A DNA stretch of 64,000 nucleotides, from contig ML664175.1 in assembly GCA_007570785.1 (NCBI GenBank), positions 12,439,441-12,503,440 on the forward strand, given 5' to 3'. Below are positions 10,503-21,023 of the stretch, in pieces (the stretch's first letter is position 1; every line of letters begins with the position of its first letter). The notes beneath the pieces were generated by a model that was not told the origin of the DNA, did not search any database, and worked only from the letters and a program-made list of their open reading frames with translations. The position numbers and the translations under genes were made by a program. The stretch comes from Antilocapra americana (taxonomy: Eukaryota; Chordata; Mammalia; Artiodactyla; Antilocapridae).

Positions 10503-11794
10503 GAACACACTCTGGAAAATTCAGGAGGACAAGTATGGAGGCAGAAAGACCACTTAGAAAAATACCCTGCACCATTCTAGCTGAGAAATGACGGTCTATG
10601 AATTAGGGTGGCAGCTATGGAGTGATAACAGCTGTCAGATTTGCAATGTCTTTATCAGCGGAAGAGGGTGTGCTGATGGCAGGACATGAGGGGTGCGGGA
10701 AAGAGTGAAGTCAGGGAAGGCTGGGAGGGCTGCCATTTCTAGACCCATCCTGGGCCGGTGGGCAAAGCACTGTAAGCCACAGGGACATCCTCTTCCCTGT
10801 CCCTCCCCAGCACATGGGGACTGTCTTGAGAGGGCAGTGGGTGGGCCCAACAGCATGGGCACTCAGACAAGAGTGCGGGAGCTCCCCCACTGCTGAAGGG
10901 AGGCAGAGGAGGAGAGGGCAAAGCCTCCTGGAGGTTCCTGCCTCTGAAGGAGTGGCAGCGGTGACACTGGTTCCGACAGGAGCAGCCTGTGATGATGTCT
11001 GATTCTGTCACACTGTGCCCAGCAGGCCAAAGTCCAGGGGACAGAGATATCAACAAACAGGGCGAGAGAAAGCTCACCCCTGGGTATTAATCAGGCACTA
11101 CAGGCCTTGCGGAATTTGGCCTTTGCTCAAACCAAAGATCAGAGGTAGGAGCAGAGCGTGCACTTGCTAACACTGGGGAAGTGGCTTCAGCGTGGATGTA
11201 GGCTACCTCCCAGAGTGTGGCCTGGATGAAAGATTCTGTAGGAGGGAAGAGAACTTGATCCCATTGGCTCAGGCTATTAAGACTTCAGGCTCTGGAAAGG
11301 AACCGACCTACACTGGGTTGATGATTGGTCAGATGTTGACCAGACATTTTGGGAAGAGTGTGAGAAACTTCATTTTACACCCTCTGGGAACCCCCAGAGG
11401 TGGTGGTGGTTTTTGTATCTCTCCAACCCACAGAACATGAAGCAGCATTATGTCAGTATCTTATGAAGACAAATCATGGAAACTGAAAGGACATACACAA
11501 TTTCAGCTGCCCAGAGATGAGCCTGACCCAAACTTAGATATTTTGAGCCAGGTGGAGAGACAAATCCCTGGCCACTTGAGACAAATCTCAGTATGGCTCT
11601 TCCTGGGGAAAGGACTTCATTAGACCTCCATACATTGGGCAATCTACAGCGGGCTCCAGTGTGGAGTCTATAGTGCCTACAGGATTCAGCAGTAGGGCAT
11701 GTGAACATCCGAGAAATGGAGTAAGTACTAGATTGTTTATGACCATATATTCAAGAAAACAAAGGCAGAGATATAGCACACACTTAAATTCTGT
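10503..11794. other. No gene seen; GC-richer unassigned sequence
   Basis: The 10,660-11,080 part is more GC-rich than its surroundings and open in several frames on both strands (62-112 codons). These frames overlap one another, resemble no known protein and show few CpGs, so I do not call an exon. Confidence 0.45.
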
Positions 11795-12330
11795 GAGAGG
11801 GCACCATTATCCCCATTTACAGATGTGAGAGCTGGACTATAAAGAAAGCTGAGCCCTGAAGAATTGATGCTTTTGAACTGCGGTGTTGGAGAAGACTCTT
11901 CAGAGTCCCTTGGACTGCAAGGAGATCCAACCAGTTAATCCTAAAGGACATCAGTCCTGAATGTTCATGGGAAGGACTGATACTGAAGCTGAAACTCCAA
12001 TACTTTGGCCACCTGATGGGAAGAACTGACTCATTTGAAAAGACCCGGATGCTGAGAAAGATTGAAGGTAGGAGGAGAAGAGGATGACAGAGGATGATGG
12101 TTGTGTGGCATCACCGACTCGATAGATATGAGTTTCAGCAAGCTCAGGGAGTTGGTGACAGACAGGGAAGCCTGGCATGCTGCAGTCCACGGGGTGGCAA
12201 AGAGTCAGACACAACTGAGCAACTGAACTGAACTGACAGATGAAGATACTAGCTCAGAGAGATCAAGCAATTTTGCACATAGGGCAGATAAGGATCCAAA
12301 CCTAGCACTCTGCTAACATCACAGCTGCTT
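11795..12330 (+). repeat. MIR, interrupted by BovB
   Basis: MIR sequence 'caccattatccccatttacagatg' stops at 11,825. It resumes at 12,236 with 'acagatgaagatactagctcagag', then 'ggatccaaacctagcactctgc'. The 7-bp ACAGATG duplication flanks the BovB insertion. Confidence 0.75.
11826..12235 (+). mobile_element. BovB LINE, 5'-truncated 3' end
   Basis: This encodes the degraded C-terminus of the BovB ORF2 product ('...KAEPRRIDAFELRCWRRLF' type residues) and the 3' UTR ending in 'ctgaactgaactg'. ACAGATG at 11,819-11,825 and 12,236-12,242 is the target-site duplication. Confidence 0.93.
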
Positions 12331-12424
12331 CATCAAGGTTCCTGTCATCAGCAGACGGTAAGGAGGGACTCAAAATAACATTTAAATATGAGGTTAAGAT
12401 AAATAATAATAAGTATGAGAATAT

Positions 12425-12740
12425 TATCAATAATGACTATAATAACTAACATTTACTGAGTGTTTAGTATTATTTATCAGATATTTACTGAGCTCCTACT
12501 GTGTACCAGGCACTGCTATGGACATTGGGAATACAGCTTCCACAAGGAGCATATATTCTAGTGGAGGAAACCTCAGGCCAAATGGCACGAGTTATTCTTT
12601 TTAACCCTCAAACAACACTGAGATGTATATACTGTTATAACCTCCCTTCAGTGAGGGAACCAGAGAGAATAAGTGACCCACCCACTGTGCCATAGTTAGA
12701 AAGTGGTGTGGAGCCAGAGGCAGAGCTCCCTGGAATCTTA
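12425..12740 (+). repeat. MIR split by a second ancient repeat
   Basis: MIR starts with 'taactaacatttactgagtgtttagtat' and continues after 12,571 with 'aaccctcaaacaacactgagatg', 'gtgacccacccactg' and 'agaaagtggtgtggagccagaggcag'. An unrelated old repeat sits between. Confidence 0.65.
12476..12570 (+). repeat. Ancient L2/MIR-like repeat
   Basis: The block 'tatttactgagctcctactgtgtaccaggcactgctatgg ... gggaatacagc ... gagcatatattctagtgg' is the same old repeat type as at 2,393 and 19,783. Confidence 0.55.
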
Positions 12741-13847
12741 ATACCAGTCCAATTCATCAGATGCCCCAATAGCAACCCTACATATGCAGAGTTGGAAGAA
12801 AATGGACCAAAGAATATAAATATCTGGGGTGGCTCCAAACCAAAAGAGATTTTGACATCTGTTCACATTCTAGGACATCTGCAAATCAGAGGGAGGAGGA
12901 AGCCCACCCAAACTTTCCCACAATCTAGTGTTCCTTCCAAGTTCATGGCATCACATGACTCGATATGGAAACTGCCAGCTGTCAAGCACTAGACAGGCCT
13001 CCTTCCTGTATAACCAAGGCTTTTTGATTCTATCTTAAGGTCTTTAAAAGAGCAAACCACAGTCATTCGCCCTCTTCCCAGAACACTCTACTGATTAGTG
13101 AGATCAAATCCAGCACAGACAGGCAGGACTGGTATTTCAAACATGTAACACTGGAATGCAGATTAATAATTTACTAATGATGTTAAACAAATATTGTTCA
13201 TGGGGGAAACATACCCTCCCTTTCAAATGGGAGTTGGTTAGAATACCTCCATGCTTTAAAAAGTACACTCCCCAAAATAACCGTCTTGAATTCAATATTT
13301 ATTCATGCCAATGGTTCGTTTTTGAAGAATTAATCATTCCCAGCTTCCATATTCTGCTTCAGCAGAAAGTTCACTTTATTTTGCATGTGGATTCCTGTAC
13401 TCTTTGCCCAAATAAATTAATACATATTCCAGAGTCTGGGGCTGCGATCAATGAAAAACCACAGTAAATTCCTAAGCAGTAATAGATATTCCACATGGCT
13501 TGAAACGGTTGCAGGAGAATTCTTTTTTTAAGGTTAAGAATCAAAGAACTGTAATTGAAGATCTTAAAAATCAGCAGTGGTGGCTTCTTTCTCAAGGTAT
13601 CTGATGCTGACTTCAAGGATCATTTAAAGTTAACTTTTCTCTCTTATCCCTTTTTCACTCTTCCTTTTACCAGTTTCTGGCTGAATAGTATATAACTGGC
13701 CTTAGGTCCGTGGCCTTAATTTAAAATGACACTGCAGCATGAAAAATGCTAGGCTAAGCCTATAGAAAACTAAATACTTGAGAAAGTATCTAAGGAAAAA
13801 TAAATACTTGAGAAAAGTAAATATTCCTAAAATCCTTAGCCAGGCCT
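12741..13847. other. No gene seen; unassigned sequence
   Basis: A plus-strand frame of 103 codons (13,156-13,467) and a minus-strand one of 81 codons overlap in AT-rich DNA. Neither looks like a protein I know. Confidence 0.5.
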
Positions 13848-13849
13848 TA

Positions 13850-14423
13850 CAGTGAACCCTTGAACAACTCAAGGGTTAGGGGTGCTGACCCCTGCACAGT
13901 CAAAAATCCACATATAACTTTTGACTCCCTCCACCCACCCCATCAAATTAACTGGGAGTAGCCTACTGTTGACTGGAAGCCTTACCTGTTACCCGTAAAC
14001 AGTGAATTAACATTGACTACAAAATTATTACAATAGTACAGCCCATGCTACAGTTAATTTTATGCAATTATGACTGAATATAGCATCTTTTTTATATTTC
14101 TCAAGTGCAGATGGCACATATATGGTCTGTAAGTGTGTGCATAAATTTTAACTTTTTATAATAGATTTGTGTATATTTTATAGTAGTAAATGATAAAATA
14201 GACTATTGTCTACATATATTTTAGGCCTTTATGACATACCTAATTTAAAAAAATTTTTTTTCGAAATTCATGGGTTAGGTAGTTCATCTGCAAACTTTTT
14301 CAAACTGTCATAAATCTCAAAAAAATGTTTCCAATATATATATTTATGGAAAAAATTATATACATTTCACATACTGTAAATGAACCCATGCAGTTCCAAC
14401 CCACTTTGTTCAAGGGTCAAATG
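13850..14423. mobile_element. Tc1/mariner-type (Tigger-like) MITE fossil
   Basis: The terminal inverted repeats start CAGTGAACCCTTGAACAA on the left and, read inward from the right, CATTTGACCCTTGAACAA. They match at 15 of 18 positions. Both ends are flanked by TA (13,848-13,849 and 14,424-14,425), the target duplication of this superfamily. There is no transposase frame inside, so it is non-autonomous. Confidence 0.85.
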
Positions 14424-14572
14424 TATAGTGTAAAGAAATAATACTGTTACCTAAAAAAATTTTGAGTCAGTTAGGATATTTACAAATTAATACCCCAAAT
14501 TAATAAATGAATTGTGTTTAATGTTATAAGTGCATCTATTCTATCTTTATGGAAATGTATAGAACAGGGGTC

Positions 14573-14776
14573 AGGTATTCCAAGATGTGAGTCAAATGGC
14601 TCACTGCTCATCTTTGTAAATAAAGTTTTATTAGAACATAGTCACACTCATTCATGTATGTAGTCTCTTTGGCTGATTTCATGTACAGTGGCAGACTTGA
14701 GAAGCTATGACAGAGACCATATTGTTTACCAAAATATTTACTAGCTGACTCTTTAAAGAAGTTTGTTGACTGACAT
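14573..14776 (-). mobile_element. hAT-Charlie-type DNA transposon fragment
   Basis: The sequence contains 'tttgtaaataaagttttattagaacatagtcac', 'agagaccatattgtttacc' and 'aaaatatttactagctg', the order seen in a common mammalian MER/Charlie element. Orientation and exact subfamily are uncertain. Confidence 0.65.
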
Positions 14777-15711
14777 AGAAGGACAAATTGAAATCCAAAT
14801 CATGAAAGGAAAATCCCAAAAGTATGAGTGTGGCCTTGCACAGCCCACCATGGTGCTCACTATGTTGCGGAAGCACTGTGGGGAGAAGTGGCAAGCCTGT
14901 TACATCACAACCACCTTTCATTTCAAACTCCAGCCCACAATTAATAGAAGCACGAACCTATGCTAAGGGAAGAACTCTGATATGTGTAATTAGAGGTCAG
15001 CAACACGTCAGAAGAGGAGCGTCTTAGAACCCAGTGATCGCTGCATATTTTAGGATGAGATGAAGGAGGGGGTACAGTTTATACAAATGGCAAAAAAAAA
15101 GATGAGAGAGACTTCCTCTTAGATGAACTGCAGTCTATCTGATTTGTCAATGTCAGCCCCAAATTGTTCCTTAATGGAAAATTGTATAGACACATCATTT
15201 CCTTATCCCCCAAAACACTGAGCTGAAAAGAAATTTGAGCCCCAAGTTATTAATATATCATATCCTCCACAATTAGAAATTTACTTAGAGTAACAGTCAA
15301 AAAATTTTTAAATAATCTTGTTAGAGTTAGACCTGTTGGTCATTTTCAACTTGATGAGAGCTATTTTAATCCAATTGCTTTTCTCTTCACCCACAACTAG
15401 CTAGTTCCAGCTTTAGCAGTCTATAATTTCACAGCCTCACTTCACTACTGGCAGCTCTATTTTATTATTGAAGGATACAGTGATTCTCAAAAGAGGTGGA
15501 AGGAAGCACAAAAACTAATTTCAAGTTAGTTTTTATAAGGATAACACAGGGATAATTCACATGGAATGAAGCTAAGAGCTCTCTTTTATTAGCCTAGAAT
15601 CTAGGCTCTCAATAAAAAATTGACAAATGAGTAAAAATTAATTTACATCAAAAAGTGCCTGTCAATTTTACGGTACTTTAACTTTTACCTCCTTTGCCAT
15701 TTTTAGCATGC
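14777..15711. other. No gene seen; unassigned sequence
   Basis: Two overlapping 67-codon plus-strand frames near 14,763-15,027 resemble nothing known. No clear repeat. Confidence 0.5.
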
Positions 15712-15815
15712 AAATAACCCTGTGACTGGAAGTAGAAGTAGACATTATTTCCATTTTGCAGATGAGGAACTGTGTTCTCAGAGGGGTTAAATCATCTGCC
15801 TCAAAGTCACGGGTA
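15712..15815 (+). repeat. MIR SINE
   Basis: The blocks 'attatttccattttgcagatgaggaactg' and 'agaggggttaaatcatctgcctcaaagtcac' are the 3' half of MIR. Confidence 0.75.
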
Positions 15816-16066
15816 AAGAATTCAGTCTCCTAATTGCTGCTACTTCTCCTGTGAGACAGAGTGTATGATAGGATTACAATGTCCAAGAATTAAGCCAATG
15901 TAGTGGAAATGAGTTCTGGGTTTTTCTATAGCTCTAACAAACACATTTACCTTCTCAAAATCAAAAGTAAACTCAATATTCCTATTATGACTCACAGACC
16001 CAAATGAGTGAACACGCTGACCCAGGACTGCCATTATTGGGTTGTCACTGGGGTGGTGATATTCAC

Positions 16067-16092
16067 TCTCGTTAGATGACTATCTAACGAGA
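16067..16092. repeat. Perfect hairpin, 11-bp arms
   Basis: TCTCGTTAGAT at 16,067-16,077 and its exact reverse complement ATCTAACGAGA at 16,082-16,092 flank a 4-base GACT loop. It lies in otherwise unassigned sequence, and I cannot link it to a transposon end. Confidence 0.85.
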
Positions 16093-16389
16093 TAGAATGA
16101 ACCTGAACAGCACCAGTAGTCTAGTTACAGGTACTTCTAGTTATAGCAGTCCCTGTCCTGTAAATCCACAGCAGAACTGTTATTACCCTAATGCTAAAGT
16201 CACATAAGCTAAACTTCCCCATCACTCATGTTACCACAGAAGAGATTTCAGGAACTGACTCTGTTGGCATACTACTGAATACAGCCAATTTGATTGTCAA
16301 GAGTAGCTCTATGTTGGTTTTTAATCGAGTATTTTCTATTATGTAGACAAACCTAACCTCATCTGTCCACCCCGCCCCCACAGGCATGC

Positions 16390-16602
16390 GTGTTCAGTCT
16401 CTTCAGTTGTGTTAGACTCTTTGTGACCCTATGGACTGTAGCTCACTGGGCTTTTCTGTCCATGATATTCTCCAGGCAAGAATTCTGGAGTGAGCTGCCA
16501 TGCCCTCCTCCAGGGGATCTTCCCAACCCAGGGATCGAACCCACATCTCCTGCGTCTCCTGTATTGCAGACGGATTCTTTACTGCTGAGCTCCCCCTACA
16601 AT
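16390..16602 (-). mobile_element. Bov-tA SINE
   Basis: The BovB-derived body comes first on the plus strand ('ttcagttgtgttagactctttgtgacc'), then 'gggatcgaacccacatctcctgc' (B-box complement) and 'ggattctttactgctgag'. A duplicated CTCCTG block near 16,545-16,560 lengthens the head. Confidence 0.92.
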
Positions 16603-17245
16603 CGTACCCTAAAAAGGAGCTAAGCTGGGCAGACACGTGAGTCCCCAGTTCTTCTTTCCTTTCCATGATGACTTGGTGGTCTAATTTATCTGGACTGGCC
16701 ATACATGGTAGCCTCAACAACCGACGTACAACTTCTAAGAAATGTCACATTTCTTTTAAATTTGAAATCCTCTTTTCCTAGTCCACATCTCGCCTTACAA
16801 GTTTCTGCTTTACCTATCCAGCTGCATCACTATCTCCTTTCTAGTACATCCACTTACCAATTTTCAACACTAAGACTTCCTGCTACCAGACCCACACCAC
16901 CCCACACACTAGACCAATTTCCCATTGGTGGCGTGTCCTTCCTTCTTCCTCTGAATAATATGGTTTCCCACTTCCTTCTAGAGGTACTCTCTTCTTGCCT
17001 TAATGTCAGCCTCTAGTTTTCTTCCTCTTTTTTTTTTCTTTCTTTACTCCTATAATGTTAGTAGTTAAAAGCTGAACCACAAGAACAAGTTTAATAAATA
17101 CCTTTTGAGCTTCCACCATGTATCTAAGTAAACACAGAAATCAGCATATTCTCATAGAAAAGGGCTACTTTTCCTTCCTCTGAAATCCCCTGGATATATG
17201 CCTGAGGTAATGGGGAAGAGGATAAAAGAGACTTCCTGACTTAAG
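16603..17245. other. No gene seen; pyrimidine-rich unassigned sequence
   Basis: A plus-strand frame of 103 codons (16,705-17,016) reads through pyrimidine-rich DNA ending in a T-run near 17,030. It looks like composition, not coding. Confidence 0.5.
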
Positions 17246-17255
17246 AGATCAATTA

Positions 17256-17420
17256 TAGGGACTTCCCTGGTAGCCCACTGGCTAAGACTCCACACTCCCA
17301 ATGCAGGGGGCCAAGGTTCAATCCCTAGTCAGGGAATGAGATCCCATGTGTTGCAACTAAGAGTTCACATGTCGCGACTAAGACCTGGCACAGCCAAATA
17401 AATAATCAAAAAAAAAAAAA
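17256..17420 (+). mobile_element. CHR-type tRNA SINE with exact ends
   Basis: This has the head 'gggacttccctggtagcccactgg', the B-box 'ggttcaatccctagtcaggg', a 'cacagccaaataaataatc' tail and about 13 A. AGATCAATTA at 17,246-17,255 and 17,421-17,430 is a perfect 10-bp target-site duplication. Confidence 0.95.
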
Positions 17421-17563
17421 AGATCAATTACACTCATCAGTTAACTGTACGGTAGAGAATATAAAGAATCGCTCATCCTCAAAATTTTTGTGAGCTTATA
17501 AGTAGTTAGTTTTTAGTTACTTGAAACTCTGCTCCAATAATTTCAAAGTGTTACCTTCTTTTC

Positions 17564-18849
17564 TTCCCCCCCGCCCACTGGAAAATAATTTTATTGAGAT
17601 TCTATCAGCTGTACAATCTGTTCTAGTAGGCCCCTTCTTCCTTTGTAATTTGGTCCTTCTTAAGTGGTCCCGTGAAGGCTTTCTTCTCCACAGTCTGGAA
17701 GCAACCATGATCAGTTTGGAGGTGGTGTCAGTAAATTGAGGTCGGTCTTCTCCAGGGCCCGCCGTGTGGTCTGCACCAGCAAGGACTTGTGCAGAGTGAG
17801 CACTCGCTTCGTGGTTCCCACCACGCAGCCTTTGAGCATGACAAAGTCATTTGTCACCTCCCCATAGTGGATAAAGCCATCCCGAGGGTTGATGCTCTTG
17901 GCAGACAGACTGTAATCAGTAGAGGCATTGTTCTTGATCAGTTTGCCGTCCTTGATGAGGCAGCCCTGACCAATCTTGTAGATCTCGTTGATCTATCTCA
18001 GTGCGCTGATGGTAGCCTTTCTGCCCAGCCCAAGCCACAGAGAAGGCCACCCAGCAGGATGCCACGCCCAATACAAGCAACCTTGCACAGCCCTCGGTGG
18101 GTCTTATGGGGCAGCTTGTTAGTGTGCCAACGGCTGGTGACCCCTTTGTAGCCTTTGCCCTTGGTCACCCCGATGACGTCAATCATCTTATTCTGGTCGA
18201 ACACCTGGTTCACAGGGACCTGCTGCTCAAGCCTCTTGCGGGCCCAGTCCAGTTTCTCAGCCACAGTGCCTCCGTTCACCCGGATCTGCATCAGGTGGGC
18301 CTTCTTCTGGCGCAGAGGAAGCATCTGGGTGTGGGCAATGACACGGATGACCTGACAGTACTTCTTCATGCTGCTGAAGTCCCTCTCAAGTTGCTTCTTT
18401 CCATCTATGTCCTGCCACTTCTTGCAGTATTTGGTGACGGCCTTCTTAGATTTATGCCAGTTCTTCTAGAAGCGCCTTTTGCACTCATTGCTGATATGCT
18501 CAGCAAAGACGGTCTTAAAGGTCTGGAGGCCTTGGGGTGTTTCCACGTATCCCATGATGTCCACAGTCACCATGGGCGGAGTCTCCACGATGGTCACAGT
18601 CTCCACAACTTCCTTCTTGTTCACCTTGGACCCTGGCCTATTGACCTCCCTCGCAATGTGGGTCATGCCAGCCTTGTAGCCGAGGAGGGTGGTGAGGTGC
18701 ACGGGCCTGGAAGAGTCATCCTTGGCGAAGCTCTTCACCTTCCCGTGGGGCCAGCTGCTGCGCTTCCGAGGCAGGAAGCCCAGGGACCCGTGCCTGGGAG
18801 CGGAGAACTTCCTGTGAGACATCCTGCCGTCAGAAGCTGCCGGTAGAGC
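17564..18849 (-). pseudogene. RPL3: RPL3 processed pseudogene
   Basis: This is an intronless retrocopy of ribosomal protein L3, a large-subunit protein that shapes the peptidyl-transferase centre in the functional gene. The ATG is at 18,822-18,820. The first 118 codons are open ([20 protein letters not shown] at the start) up to KRRF, where the next codon, a tyrosine in the parent as I recall it, is a TAG (18,468-18,466). The frame then continues through [16 protein letters not shown] and [17 protein letters not shown]. It shifts after KVACIG, where one G of a GGGG run is missing (near 18,077). Further indels fall in the last 150 codons. A stop near 17,625 and an AATAAA at 17,595-17,590 follow. 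TTACCTTCTTTTC (17,551-17,563) and TTACCTTATTTTC (18,850-18,862) are the target-site duplication with one mismatch. The expected poly(A) is replaced by a G/C run. It is non-functional. Confidence 0.97.
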
Positions 18850-18862
18850 TTACCTTATTTTC

Positions 18863-19256
18863 ATAACTATTCACTTATGCCCATGGCGAGCATGTACACA
18901 GGCAAAACCTTTCTGGAAAAACAATTATGAAACATCTTAAAAAAGTGCAACAGGCATGAACCAGCAAATATTGCCTTACAGAATCTACTGAACAGGAATA
19001 TTAGCAGAAGTGTTTAACAAAAATGGAAATCATCTAAATGTCTGCCAATGTTGGGTATCTCTGAGCAGCAGAGAACAGCAGCAACAAGAGGAGGAAGTGG
19101 TGACTGACGGTAACATTCAAGACACAAATGAGAAGTGGTAGGATAAAAAATAAATTCAAAAAGTCAATAAAATTTTAAAAATTAATTAAAAAGAGAAATG
19201 CCAGGATAGAGAAAGGATGCCTTCACTCCATCCACATCATAAACAACAACCACACG
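18863..19256. other. No gene seen; unassigned sequence
   Basis: AT-rich tract at about 19,145-19,195. Nothing else recognised. Confidence 0.5.
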
Positions 19257-19271
19257 AAGACTAGAGTCTGG

Positions 19272-19613
19272 GGGCTTCCCTCATGGCTCAGTGGTAAAGA
19301 ACCTACCTGCCAAAGCAGGAGACACGGGTTCGATCCCTGGTCGGGGAGGATCCCACATGCCGCGGAGCAACTAAGTCTGTGTGACAAAACTATTGAGCCT
19401 GTGCTCTGGAGCCCAGGAGCCACGACTACTGAGCTCAGATGCTGCAGCTACTAAAACCCAAGTGCTCTAGAGACTGTGCTCCACAACAAAAGAAGCCACC
19501 ACAATGAGAAGCCTGTGTACCACAACAGAATATCCCCTCCCTGCCAAACTAGATAAAAATTCACATAGCAACAAAGACCCAGCCCAGCCAGAAATAAATA
19601 AAACCAAAACCAA
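19272..19613 (+). mobile_element. Long-form tRNA SINE with exact ends
   Basis: The head is 'gggcttccctcatggctcagtgg' and the B-box 'ggttcgatccctggtcgggg'. The long body has 'agcaactaagtctgtgtg' and 'gccaccacaatgagaag', and the tail is AATAAATAAAACC. AAGACTAGAGTCTGG at 19,257-19,271 and 19,614-19,628 is a perfect 15-bp target-site duplication. Confidence 0.95.
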
Positions 19614-19782
19614 AAGACTAGAGTCTGGTGAGCTTTTCCCTATACTTCTCAGCCTTTGAAAATCAACTGACCAATCAAGCAACCAACCAAACAAACAAAA
19701 AAACCATAAAATGCAACTGATTATGTGACTTGCTTATTCTTGCAGCTGCTCCCAGAATGTCTTTTCTATTTGGTTTTTTTCA

Positions 19783-19890
19783 TTCTCTCCATTCATTCAT
19801 TCAACAAACTCAGCTCCTAATTTACACCGGGTGCTACACTAAGTTCTGGAGAATAAGTGGTTAACAGGACAGACCCTCTGTCTCCCTTGG
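19783..19890 (+). repeat. Ancient L2/MIR-like repeat
   Basis: It opens with an ATTC repeat ('attcattcattcaac'), then 'gctcctaatttacaccgggtgctacactaagttctgg' and 'taacaggacagaccctctgtctcc'. This is the old 'tattgagcacctactatgtgcca ... acaggacagac' pattern. Confidence 0.5.
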
Positions 19891-20196
19891 ACCCATAGAG
19901 TGGCAGAACTATAAGACCCCAATGGAAGTCGGGGTCAAAGGGACCTCCACATGCCTTCACTGCTCCCTTCTGTTAGTTCCTCTTGCTCACTCTCATGGTG
20001 GACAGTATCATTTTTGTCCATCCAATAAGCAATCATTGACTACTTATCTAAGAATAAGTAATCAATGCCTCAGAACCAAGCAACATCAATAGAATGCTTT
20101 GCTCTTCAAAGTTATGACATTTTAGATGATTTCTGAGATAAGATAGGAAAACTGTTACTGAATGTCAACTTTTTCCATTACAGTAATAGCATTTTT

Positions 20197-21011
20197 AAGT
20201 GGTTAAGATTGCCGGGAGAAATATCAATAACCTCAGATATGCAGATGACACCACACTTATGGCAGAAAGCGAAGAAGAACTAAAGAGCCTCTTGATGAAA
20301 ATGAAAGAGGAGAGTGAAAAAGTTGGCTTAAAACTCAACATTCAGAAAACTAAGATCATGGCATCTGGTCCCATCACTTCACGGCAAATAGATGGGGAAA
20401 CAGTGGAAACAGTGAGAGACTATTTTTTGGGGCTCCAAAAATCACTGCAGATGGTGACTGCAGCCATGAAATTAAAAGACGCTTGCTCCTTGGAAGAAAA
20501 GTTATGACCAACCTAGACAGCATATTAAAAAGCAGAGACATTACTTTGCCAACAAAGGTCCATCTAGTCAAGGCTATGCTTTTTCCAGTAGTCATGTATG
20601 GATGTGAGATTTGGACAGTGAAGAAAGCTGAGCACCAAAGAATTGATGCTTTTGAACTGTGGTGTTGGAGAAGACTCTTGAGAGTCCCTTGGACTGCAAG
20701 GAGATCCAACCAGTCAATCCTAAAGGAAATCAGTCTTGAATATTCATTGGAAGGACTGATGCTGAAGCTGAAACTCCCATACTTTGGCCACCTGATACAA
20801 AGAACTCACTCATTGGAAAAGACACTGATGCTGGGAAAGATTGAAGGTGGGAGAAGGGGACAACAGAGGATGAGATGATTGGATGGCATCACTGACTCAA
20901 CGGACATGAGTCTGAATAAACTCTGGGAGTTGGTGATGGACAGGGAGGCCTGGCGTGCTGCAGCCCATGGGGTCTCAGAGTCGGACACGACTGAGCAACT
21001 AAACTAAACTG
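20197..21011 (+). mobile_element. BovB LINE, 815-bp 3' fragment
   Basis: This holds the end of the reverse transcriptase and the C-terminal part of ORF2, then the 3' UTR. The RT catalytic box is intact in the first readable frame (NNLRYADDTTLMAESEEELK near 20,229-20,290). One frameshift follows near 20,425-20,500, and the second open part includes HLVKAMLFPVVMYGCE. It is 5'-truncated and cannot move. AATAGCATTTTT at 20,185-20,196 and 21,012-21,023 is a perfect 12-bp target-site duplication. Confidence 0.96.
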
Positions 21012-21023
21012 AATAGCATTTTT

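Noticed and set aside
10660..11080. GC-rich stretch as a second promoter or exon
   Set aside because: G+C is raised but CpG is not, and I could find no matched splice sites or known protein.
17256..17420. tRNA gene
   Set aside because: A-box and B-box-like sequence here and in the other SINEs comes from the tRNA-Glu-derived heads. There is no proper cloverleaf with paired acceptor stem.
18097..18846. 249-codon plus-strand frame
   Set aside because: It is the antisense shadow of the RPL3 retrocopy.
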